In this document: positions 20,177 to 26,890 of the stretch, in pieces | Layout: every line of letters starts with the position of its first letter | Numbering within the stretch: the first letter of the stretch is position 1 | DNA from: Clostridiales bacterium | Lineage (GTDB): Bacteria; Bacillota; Clostridia; Oscillospirales; Oscillospiraceae | Direction: 5' to 3' | Length of the DNA: 64,000 nt | Assembly: GCA_019415645.1 (NCBI GenBank) | Contig: DXYV01000001.1 | Location: forward strand, 62,001 to 126,000 | Program-made: the position numbers and the translations under genes | Notes under the pieces: generated by a model | The model's input: only the letters and a program-made list of their open reading frames with translations | The model's database searches: none | Told to the model about the DNA's origin: nothing

Positions 20177-20226
20177 ACGATTCAATCTCCTTTTTACGAA
20201 AAAGTACGGAAAACAGTTGGGGTTGC

Positions 20227-20979
20227 TCAGTAATAAATCGACAGCGGCCTGCCCTCGATCTCCATGATCTCGAACTCCACCCGGTAAATCTCAGACAGCA
20301 CTTCCTTGGTCATCACCTCCTTCACCGTGCCGAATTTGGCAATTTTCCCGTCCGCAAAGGCGCAGATGTAGTCGGAATAAAACGCCGCGTAGTTGATCTC
20401 GTGCAGTACCAGGATGACGGTCTTTCCCAGCTCATCGCACAGACGGCGGACCATTTTCATCATATTGGTGGCGTGGTAAATGTCCAGGTTGTTGGTGGGC
20501 TCATCCAACAGGACGTATTCCGTGTCCTGGGCAATGACCATGGCGATCATGGCCCGCTGACGCTGGCCGCCGGAGAGCTCGTCAATGAAGCGGTCCTGGA
20601 AGTCCTGAAGCTCCATGTAGGCGATGGCCTGGTCGATGATGGCCTGATCCTCCTGGGTGGTCCGTCCCCCGGAGTAGGGGAAGCGGCCGAAGGTGACCAG
20701 TTCCCGGACCGTCAGCTTCATCTGGATGTTGTTGCTTTGGGTCAGAATGGCCAGGCGCTTGGACAGCTCCTTGCTCTTCCACTTGGCGATGTCGGTCCCG
20801 CCGAACTCCACCAGACCGCTGTCCCGGGCGATCAGGCGGGAAATCATGCCCATGACTGTGGATTTGCCCGCCCCGTTGGGCCCGATGAGGGAGATCACGC
20901 TGCCCTTGGGGATCTCAAAGCTGACGGAATCCACGACCACCTTGCCGTCGTACTGCTTGGTTAATTCTTTGATTCGCAT
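20227..20979 (-). CDS. Iron-siderophore ABC transporter ATP-binding protein
   Basis: This is a 250-residue ATPase with Walker A GPNGAGKST, Q-loop, signature LSGGQRQR, Walker B YVLLDEPTNNLD and the switch His in LVLHEINYA, as in the FepC/FatE group. It lies 4 bp downstream of the second permease gene and 41 bp upstream of the binding-protein gene, in one minus-strand operon. Confidence 0.93.
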   Translation of the reverse strand: MRIKELTKQYDGKVVVDSVSFEIPKGSVISLIGPNGAGKSTVMGMISRLIARDSGLVEFGGTDIAKWKSKELSKRLAILTQSNNIQMKLTVRELVTFGRFPYSGGRTTQEDQAIIDQAIAYMELQDFQDRFIDELSGGQRQRAMIAMVIAQDTEYVLLDEPTNNLDIYHATNMMKMVRRLCDELGKTVILVLHEINYAAFYSDYICAFADGKIAKFGTVKEVMTKEVLSEIYRVEFEIMEIEGRPLSIYY

Positions 20980-20983
20980 GGCG

Positions 20984-21961
20984 TCAGACCTTCTTTCTGG
21001 TCAGCAGCAGATACAGGAAGTACAGACCGCCGCCGACGGTAATGAATACGCTGATGGGGATGGCGTAGGAGTAAATATGCTCCACGATGAGCTGTCCGGC
21101 CACCAGAACGATCATGCCGAAGAACACGGAGCCCAGAATCAGCTGGCTGTGGCGATAGGTGCGCAGCAGCTGACGGGAGAGGTTGGCGATGATCAGGCCC
21201 AGGAAGGAGATGGGGCCCACCATGGCGGTGGCCACGGCGATGCACAGCGTCACGCCCAGCAGCAGCCGGCGGATGCTCCGGTCGTAATCCACGCCCAGAT
21301 TGATGGCCTGTTCCTTGCCCAGGGTGAGCACATCCAGCAGGGCCAGATCCTTGCGCAGAACAAACATAATCGCCGCCAGCACGATCAGCGAAACGAGAAT
21401 GATCTCAGAATTGACGTTGCTGAAGCTGGCCACCAGAGTGGACAGCAGATTGTCGTACTCGTTGGGGTCCATGATTCGGGTCAGCGTGGTCTGGATGCTG
21501 GAGAAAAAGGAGGTCAGCACCGTCCCGATCAGCAGCACATAGAGCACGTTGTGCTTGGTCTTTCGGAACAGATAGCTGTAAATCACCGTGGCCACCACAC
21601 CCATGATGATCAGGTCCACCGCGAAGGAGACGTTGGCGTTCCGGGCCAGCACGCTCCCGGTCCCCGCCGCAAACACCACCGCGGTGTGGATCAGGGAGTA
21701 GAGGGAATTCATGCCCAGCAGGCAGGGCGTGACGATGGTGTTGTTGATGATGGACTGGAACACGATGGACGCTCCGCCGATGGCAAAGGCAGCAATGAGC
21801 ATGACGATGAGCTTGGGGGTACGGATCTTCATGGCGTACTGGAAGAGTTTGGCGTTGCCGAAGTTGACCTCCACCAGCAGGTAGGCGGCTGCGGCCAGCA
21901 GGACCAGGGCGCCCAGAATCACCAGCTTGCGTACATTGGCGCGGGAGGCGGCTGTTCTCAT
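20984..21961 (-). CDS. Iron-siderophore ABC transporter permease (FecCD family), second subunit
   Basis: This 325-residue membrane protein has about nine or ten helices and the FecCD-family coupling region VGPISFLGLIIANLSRQL near residue 250. The start overlaps the stop of the first permease gene by 4 bp. It pairs with that subunit to form the membrane channel. Confidence 0.92.
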   Translation of the reverse strand: MRTAASRANVRKLVILGALVLLAAAAYLLVEVNFGNAKLFQYAMKIRTPKLIVMLIAAFAIGGASIVFQSIINNTIVTPCLLGMNSLYSLIHTAVVFAAGTGSVLARNANVSFAVDLIIMGVVATVIYSYLFRKTKHNVLYVLLIGTVLTSFFSSIQTTLTRIMDPNEYDNLLSTLVASFSNVNSEIILVSLIVLAAIMFVLRKDLALLDVLTLGKEQAINLGVDYDRSIRRLLLGVTLCIAVATAMVGPISFLGLIIANLSRQLLRTYRHSQLILGSVFFGMIVLVAGQLIVEHIYSYAIPISVFITVGGGLYFLYLLLTRKKV

Positions 21962-22977
21962 GACTTCTCCTCCCCTTCCAGCGCGGAGACCGGGGCGGCA
22001 CAGCCCCCGGCGTGGGCGGCGCCCAGCCGGACCGCCTTGCGTCCGTTTTTCAGCCGGTAGAGCAGCAGGCCGATGAAGAGGATACTGCCCAGAATGCCCA
22101 CGATCAGCTCGATGGGCAGCTCGTAGGGCGCGATGACCACCCGGCCGATCATGTCGCAGACCAGCACGAAGATCGCGCCGAACAGGGCCGTATCCGCCAG
22201 CGTGCCGCGAATTTTATCCCCCTTGAACATGGCCACCACGTTTGGCACGATCAGTCCGATGTAGGAGATAGAGCCCACGACTACCACCACCGAGGCGGTG
22301 ATCATGGCGGCAATGGTCAGGCCCAGGAACAGCACCACATTGTAGGGCACGCCCAGGTTGTGGGAGAAGTCCTTGCCCATGCCCACGATATTGAAGTGGT
22401 TGGCGAACAGAAAGGCCAGAATGACCAGCGGCACCACCAGATAGACGATCTCATACCGTCCCCGCAGGACCAGGGAGAAATGCCCCACCAGCCAGGTGGA
22501 CAGGGCCTGGGTCATCTCGTATTTGTACGCCAGATAGTTGGTGATTCCGCCGATGACGTTGCCGAACATGATGCCCACCAGAGGGACCATCACCACGTCC
22601 TTGAACTGGATGCGCTGGATGAACCACACAAAGAGCCAGGTGCCCAGCGTCGCGGTCACGAACGCGAAGATCGCCCGGCTCCACAGGGTGGAGGCCGGCA
22701 TGAACAGCAGCGCCAGCAAGATTCCCAACTGCGCGGAAGAAATGGTCGCGCCGGTGGTGGGTGAGACAAATTTGTTCTGACACAGCTGCTGCATGATCAG
22801 GCCCGCCACGCTCATTCCTACGCCGGTGCACAAAATAGCCAGCAGCCGCGGCAGCCGCGAGATCAGGAAAATTTCCACCTGCTCCAGATCGCCCCTCAGC
22901 AGCGATGCAGGGTCGATGTCGATCACGCCGATAAACAGAGAGATCACAGAGAGTACCAGCAGCGCCGCTGCCAGCAA
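21958..22977 (-). CDS. Iron-siderophore ABC transporter permease (FecCD family), first subunit
   Basis: This is a 339-residue membrane protein with the same fold (SISYIGLIVPNVVAMFKGDK coupling region). The start is ambiguous. The first conventional start in frame is TTG at 22977, with only a weak AAGG upstream. The best ribosome site (AAAGGGG) instead points to an ATC codon at 23001, which would add KRYKATI-like residues usual in homologs. It is the first gene of the operon, with an iron-box palindrome 28 bp further upstream. Confidence 0.9.
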   Translation of the reverse strand: MLAAALLVLSVISLFIGVIDIDPASLLRGDLEQVEIFLISRLPRLLAILCTGVGMSVAGLIMQQLCQNKFVSPTTGATISSAQLGILLALLFMPASTLWSRAIFAFVTATLGTWLFVWFIQRIQFKDVVMVPLVGIMFGNVIGGITNYLAYKYEMTQALSTWLVGHFSLVLRGRYEIVYLVVPLVILAFLFANHFNIVGMGKDFSHNLGVPYNVVLFLGLTIAAMITASVVVVVGSISYIGLIVPNVVAMFKGDKIRGTLADTALFGAIFVLVCDMIGRVVIAPYELPIELIVGILGSILFIGLLLYRLKNGRKAVRLGAAHAGGCAAPVSALEGEEKS

Positions 22978-23028
22978 AATCGTTGCCTTGTATCGTTTGA
23001 TGAGAGATTCCCCTTTCTTTTCCTACTG

Positions 23029-23044
23029 GTTAAGTATGACTAAC
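23029..23044. promoter_or_regulatory. Iron-box variant upstream of the siderophore importer
   Basis: GTTAAGTATGACTAAC, one base off the GTTAG-N6-CTAAC pattern, in front of the four-gene importer operon. Confidence 0.65.
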
Positions 23045-23281
23045 TGCAACTAAAAAACCGCGCGCAGCGGAAGCAACCTGGACTTACATGCTTCTCACAC
23101 TGCGCGTTGCAGATGTATCATATCACATTCAGTTAGCAAAAGACAACTATCATTTCTTCCAAATTGCCCTCAAATTGCATTGTCCAGTCTGGTAAATTTG
23201 TCCTATATCCTTTCTTCTTTCTTTCGCCTCCCAACTCGGTTGCTTTTGTGCGCCTGTACTCGGTGTTCCGGTACCGTGGAT

Positions 23282-23309
23282 CCCGAATCGGGTCCGGACC
23301 CGATTCGGG
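23282..23309. terminator. 28-bp perfect palindrome after the HMA gene
   Basis: CCCGAATCGGGTCC followed directly by its complement, flanked by CCGTGG/CCACGG. It lies 10 bp beyond the HMA gene stop and probably ends that transcript. The rest of 23045-23318 shows no gene. Confidence 0.7.
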
Positions 23310-23318
23310 GCCCACGGT

Positions 23319-23693
23319 TCAATCCGCTTGTTCCACCGAGAGCACCAGATAACCCGCGCCGCGCACCGCCTGACGCAGAGCCGCCTCGTCCGGGCGCTGT
23401 TTGGTGCGCACGGTCGCCCGGTGCGCACCCAAATCCACCTCGGCCCAAACGCCGTCCAGGCGGTTCAGTGCATTTTCCACCCGGCGCACGCAGTTGCCGC
23501 AGGTCATTCCGTCCACGGTCAGCGTAACCGTATAGGGATAGTGGCGCTTGTCCCGGTCGGCCACCTTTACCTTTTTCTCGGCCGGCTCATGGCCGCCGCA
23601 GCATCCGCCGCCCTGCCGCAGCTTTCGGACATAGCTATAAATGGCATAGACAAAAACCAAACTCAAAAGTGCCGCGACGAGAATCGTCCCCAT
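23319..23693 (-). CDS. Membrane-anchored heavy-metal-associated (HMA) domain protein
   Basis: This 124-residue protein has one N-terminal membrane helix (MGTILVAALLSLVFVYAIYS), a Cys/Gly-rich linker GGGCCGGHEP and an HMA fold with the metal site GMTCGNCVRRVE. The TM-plus-GGCC half resembles FeoB-associated Cys-rich membrane proteins, and the second half resembles copper chaperones. The second ATG (23693) is chosen because AGGAGG touches the first ATG directly but lies nine bases before this one. An iron-box palindrome precedes it, so it may belong to the iron-limitation response despite the copper-type motif. Confidence 0.82.
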   Translation of the reverse strand: MGTILVAALLSLVFVYAIYSYVRKLRQGGGCCGGHEPAEKKVKVADRDKRHYPYTVTLTVDGMTCGNCVRRVENALNRLDGVWAEVDLGAHRATVRTKQRPDEAALRQAVRGAGYLVLSVEQAD

Positions 23694-23747
23694 GTGCTTC
23701 ATCCTCCTCTTTGACCCGGACGGTGTGTTCCAGGCCGTCGTTTTTTG

Positions 23748-23763
23748 GTTAGCACTTTCTAAC
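23748..23763. promoter_or_regulatory. Iron-box palindrome upstream of the HMA gene
   Basis: GTTAGCACTTTCTAAC (extended by one pairing base on each side), 55 bp before the HMA gene start. Confidence 0.7.
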
Positions 23764-23848
23764 CGTATCGCAATCGTAGCACAATTTTTCCGTCCTGTCC
23801 AGTCCCTTGGGACCCCGATTCTGCCCTCCTCCGGAACCGTTCCAGCGG

Positions 23849-24727
23849 CTAAGCCCTGCGGTCTGCCCGCCGGAACGGCTCTTCCACGGCCTCCGAGAGC
23901 AGCAGGCCGTATTTCTCCGGGCGTCGGTAGGTGTTTCCGTGTACCTCACAGCGGCGGTAGGCACGCAGCTCCTCCATCGGAAAGTCGGCCAGATAGATTC
24001 CCTCCCGCTCGCCGGCCTCCACGATCAGCATATCCCGGGACCCGGGCTCCTCCGGGCGGTAGGCAATTCCGTCAAAGGCCGTGGAATGCCCGTTGCAGTC
24101 CGGATGTCCCCCGGGGTAATTCACTGTGGCGATTCCCACCATATTTTCATAGGCCCGCGCCCGGAGCTGTGCCAGACGGTTGAGCTCCATGGGGCAGGCG
24201 TTGGGCACCAGCACGAGCTCCGCTCCCTGGAGCATCAGGATACGGGCGCTCTCCGGAAATTCCCGGTCGTAGCAGATCATAGCGCCCACCCGGACCGTTC
24301 CCCGTCCGGTCTCCAGGTCGGTCACACCGAACCCCTCGCCGGCGGTCAGGCGGTGTTCGTCCCCAAAGTCGCAGGTATGCACCTTGGCGTACCGCAGCCT
24401 TGGCGTGCCGGTCCGGTCGAAGAGGCACAGGCTGTTCCGGGGCGCCGGGTCCCAGCGCTCCAGAAAGGTAATTCCGATGGCCAGACCGATCTCCCCCGCC
24501 AGTGCGCCGAACGCGCGCACAAAGGCGCCGTCCCCATCCACTGCCAGGGCCTCCAAATCCGCCGGATTCGCCGGAATTCGGTAGCCGGTACTCCACATCT
24601 CGGGAAACAGCGCCAGATCCGCGCCCATTTCCTTGGCCCGGCGGCACGCCGCCAGCCCCTTGCGCAGATTTCCTTCCACCGTCTCCTCTGGTTTCAGCTG
24701 CAGCAGCGCCACCCACAGATGTTCCAT
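23849..24727 (-). CDS. Carbon-nitrogen hydrolase (nitrilase superfamily)
   Basis: This 292-residue amidase-type enzyme has the catalytic triad in view: Glu43 in LFPEMW, Lys115 in YAKVH and Cys152 in ICYDREFPE. These enzymes hydrolyse C-N bonds in amides, carbamoyl amines or nitriles. The start MEHLWVALLQ (24727) fits the family; the frame extends 27 codons upstream without a ribosome site. It is divergent from the iron-boxed DUF3793 gene, so the two iron boxes at 24880 and 24995 might affect it, but its own promoter was not identified. The substrate is unknown. Confidence 0.88.
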   Translation of the reverse strand: MEHLWVALLQLKPEETVEGNLRKGLAACRRAKEMGADLALFPEMWSTGYRIPANPADLEALAVDGDGAFVRAFGALAGEIGLAIGITFLERWDPAPRNSLCLFDRTGTPRLRYAKVHTCDFGDEHRLTAGEGFGVTDLETGRGTVRVGAMICYDREFPESARILMLQGAELVLVPNACPMELNRLAQLRARAYENMVGIATVNYPGGHPDCNGHSTAFDGIAYRPEEPGSRDMLIVEAGEREGIYLADFPMEELRAYRRCEVHGNTYRRPEKYGLLLSEAVEEPFRRADRRA

Positions 24728-24843
24728 TCTATTTCGCGCCCCTTTCTCCGCTCGGACGGGTATTGGTTTGATCAGAGAGAGTGTAGCACGGCCGCGCCCA
24801 TTTGGCAACGGCGCGCTCTTTTTCCTGTGAGGAAAAATTTCTC

Positions 24844-24895
24844 TTGACAGGCGGCGGATTTTTTTGTACTCTATTCTTAGTTAGTATATACTAAC
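24844..24895 (+). promoter_or_regulatory. Promoter with overlapping iron box (DUF3793-flavodoxin)
   Basis: TTGACA (24844-24849), 17 bp, TACTCT (24867-24872), then GTTAGTATATACTAAC at 24880-24895 at the expected start of transcription. Confidence 0.75.
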
Positions 24896-24994
24896 TATTT
24901 CCTCGCTTTCCCTGCCTGCGGCCCGCAGTTCCAGGCAAAGGCGGCCGGCTCCCCATTCCGGCACCGGCAGGAAAGCGGATTCTTTACCCCGTTA

Positions 24995-25010
24995 GTTAGC
25001 TTATGCTAAC
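24995..25010. promoter_or_regulatory. Second iron box upstream of DUF3793
   Basis: GTTAGCTTATGCTAAC, 18 bp before the DUF3793 start, between promoter and ribosome site. Confidence 0.7.
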
Positions 25011-25028
25011 GCTGTTTGGAGGAATCCT

Positions 25029-25592
25029 ATGACCTTTGAAGAAGCGCTGATTGAACACTGCTCCCCCACGCTGGCCGGGCTGAAAGCTGCCAGTCTGTAC
25101 CGTTTTTCTCCCCAGGACCCCCGGCAGTTCGCCCGCCAGCTTCGGCTTTGGCGGGAGGTATTTGCCCGCCTGGGGTTGGAGCTGCTGGTCCTGAAGGGGT
25201 GCCGGAGCCAGGGCTCCTATCTGCTCTATCTCTACCGGCCGGACGCGCTGGCGCGGCTGCTGGAGTCGCGCGGCACACGGGACTATCTGGAAAGCCTTGC
25301 CTACGATGTGCAGGCGTCTCCCCGGGACCTGCTCCGCCAGCTGGCCCGCCGGCTCTGCCTGGCTCGGGAATTTCCCCATGAAATCGGGGTCTTTCTGGGC
25401 TATCCGCTGGAGGATGTGATCGGCTTCATCCAAAACAAGGGGCAGGGCTACACCTGCTGCGGCTGCTGGAAAAGCTACGGCGACCCCCACATGGCGCGGC
25501 GCCGCTTCTCCCGCTACCACCGCTGCACCGCCCTCTACAAGCAGCGCTACGCCAGCGGGACCCCCATCACGCAGCTCATCGTCGCTGCCTGA
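25029..25592 (+). CDS. DUF3793 family protein
   Basis: This 187-residue protein of unknown function belongs to a family often found beside Feo and flavodoxin genes in clostridia. It starts MTFEEALIEHCSPTLAG and has a C-terminal Cys cluster CCGCW around residue 140 followed by a basic stretch. GGAGGAATCCT precedes the ATG. Two iron boxes upstream and a flavodoxin gene 56 bp downstream suggest a role during iron limitation, perhaps metal or Fe-S handling through the Cys cluster. That role is inference only. Confidence 0.82.
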   Translation: MTFEEALIEHCSPTLAGLKAASLYRFSPQDPRQFARQLRLWREVFARLGLELLVLKGCRSQGSYLLYLYRPDALARLLESRGTRDYLESLAYDVQASPRDLLRQLARRLCLAREFPHEIGVFLGYPLEDVIGFIQNKGQGYTCCGCWKSYGDPHMARRRFSRYHRCTALYKQRYASGTPITQLIVAA

Positions 25593-25648
25593 CTGCTTCG
25601 CAGTTCTCCGCGTTTGCTATTCATCAAATTTTAGAAAGGATGTTTTCT

Positions 25649-26077
25649 ATGAGCAAAGTCGCAATTGTCTATTGGAGCGGGACCGGCAATACCGAGACCA
25701 TGGCCAACCTGATCGCCGAGGGTGCCCTCGGTGCAGGCGCGCAGGTGGATCTCTACACCGCCTCCGACTTCACCCCTGAGCTGGCCGACGGCTATCCGGT
25801 TATCGCCTTCGGCTGCCCCGCCATGGGCTCCGAGCAGCTGGAGGAAACCGAATTCGAGCCCATGTTCACCGCCGTCAAGCCCAAGCTGAACGGAAAGGGC
25901 ATCGCGCTGTTCGGCTCCTACTCCTGGGCCGACGGCGAGTGGATGCGCATTTGGGCCCAGGACTGCGAAGACGCAGGCCTGCGCCTGGTGGCCGACCCGG
26001 TGACCGCCTATGACGCGCCCGATGCCGACGCCTCCGAGGCCTGCCGGGAGCTGGGCCGCAAGCTGGCCGCCGGCTGA
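25649..26077 (+). CDS. Flavodoxin
   Basis: This 142-residue FMN electron carrier starts MSKVAIVYWSGTGNTE, where SGTGNTE is the phosphate-binding loop, followed by the FGCPAMGSEQLEE and GSYSWADGEW FMN loops. AAAGGA lies eight bases before the ATG at 25649; the frame extends three codons further without need. Flavodoxins replace ferredoxin under iron limitation, which fits its position behind two iron boxes and ahead of the Feo operon. Confidence 0.95.
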   Translation: MSKVAIVYWSGTGNTETMANLIAEGALGAGAQVDLYTASDFTPELADGYPVIAFGCPAMGSEQLEETEFEPMFTAVKPKLNGKGIALFGSYSWADGEWMRIWAQDCEDAGLRLVADPVTAYDAPDADASEACRELGRKLAAG

Positions 26078-26111
26078 CCGTTTCCCTCTCTCCCAACCAC
26101 ACCCGCACAGC

Positions 26112-26145
26112 GACCCCGGACGCCACGCTTTGTTCGTCCGGGGTC
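26112..26145 (+). terminator. Terminator hairpin after flavodoxin
   Basis: GACCCCGGAC/GTCCGGGGTC stem with a 14-base loop, followed by a moderately T-rich stretch. Confidence 0.6.
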
Positions 26146-26207
26146 CCGCCGTTTTCCTCCCTATGGCGGCCGAAAACCAGAGGCTTCCAACCCGCTCTTT
26201 TTGTTCA

Positions 26208-26223
26208 ATTAGCACAAACTAAT
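26208..26223. promoter_or_regulatory. Iron-box variant upstream of the feo promoter
   Basis: ATTAGCACAAACTAAT keeps the TTAG-N6-CTAA core, 30 bp ahead of the feo -35. Confidence 0.5.
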
Positions 26224-26253
26224 CCTCTTTGAAAAAAAGACTGGAAAAGGGGG

Positions 26254-26349
26254 TTGACAAAAGAAGTTAGTCGTTGTAAACTCTTACCGTCCAAGGGGTT
26301 AGATATCACTAACCCCCATCTTTCACAAGATGTGTTAGTCTTTTCTAAC
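26254..26349 (+). promoter_or_regulatory. feo operon promoter with two iron boxes
   Basis: TTGACA (26254-26259), 17 bp, TAAACT (26277-26282). Two perfect palindromes follow: GTTAGATATCACTAAC (26298-26313, extended by GGG/CCC) and GTTAGTCTTTTCTAAC (26334-26349). A GTTAG half-site at 26265-26269 lies in the promoter spacer. This is the densest operator cluster in the window. Confidence 0.8.
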
Positions 26350-26369
26350 CGAAAAAGGAGGGATGACGG

Positions 26370-26582
26370 ATGATGCCCCTGACCATGGCCAAAACCGGCG
26401 AGAGCGTCACGATCCGAAAAATCACAGGAAAAGATGAGATACGCCAGCATCTGGCGGAGCTTGGCTTCGTGGTGGACAGCGAGGTGACGGTGGTCAGTGA
26501 GATTGCCGGAAATTTGATCCTTCAGGTGAAAGACAGCCGGATCGCTCTGGACAAATCCATGGCGAACCGAATCATGATCTGA
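26370..26582 (+). CDS. feoA: Ferrous iron transport protein A (first copy)
   Basis: This 70-residue SH3-like FeoA domain (KITGKDEIRQHLAELGFVVD, GNLILQVKDSRIALD) is thought to act with FeoB at the inner face of the membrane. AAAGGAGGG precedes the ATG. It is the first gene of the feo operon, 16 bp ahead of a second feoA. Confidence 0.92.
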   Translation: MMPLTMAKTGESVTIRKITGKDEIRQHLAELGFVVDSEVTVVSEIAGNLILQVKDSRIALDKSMANRIMI

Positions 26583-26598
26583 TGAGAGGAGAGAGAAG

Positions 26599-26820
26599 AT
26601 GAAAACATTGAAAGACGCCAAGGTGGGTCAGACCGTCACCGTGGTGAAGCTCCACGGCGAGGGCGCCGTCAAACGGCGCATCATGGACATGGGCATCACC
26701 AAGGGCGTGGAGCTGCATGTGCGCAAGGTGGCTCCCCTGGGCGACCCCATGGAGCTGAACGTGCGCGGCTATGAGCTTTCCGTGCGCAAAGCGGATGCGG
26801 AGATGATCGAGATCGCCTGA
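26599..26820 (+). CDS. feoA: Ferrous iron transport protein A (second copy)
   Basis: This 73-residue FeoA domain has the usual KRRIMDMGITKGVEL and DPMELNVRGYELSVRK patterns. It is more typical of the family than the first copy, so the two may have different roles or act as a heterodimer. It lies directly ahead of feoB. Confidence 0.93.
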   Translation: MKTLKDAKVGQTVTVVKLHGEGAVKRRIMDMGITKGVELHVRKVAPLGDPMELNVRGYELSVRKADAEMIEIA

Positions 26821-26890
26821 GCGCGGTCATCCATTCCATTGCGCAGCCGCGGCCGCGCCGCGGCAAATCGTAAGAGAAGGGAGTCAGACA

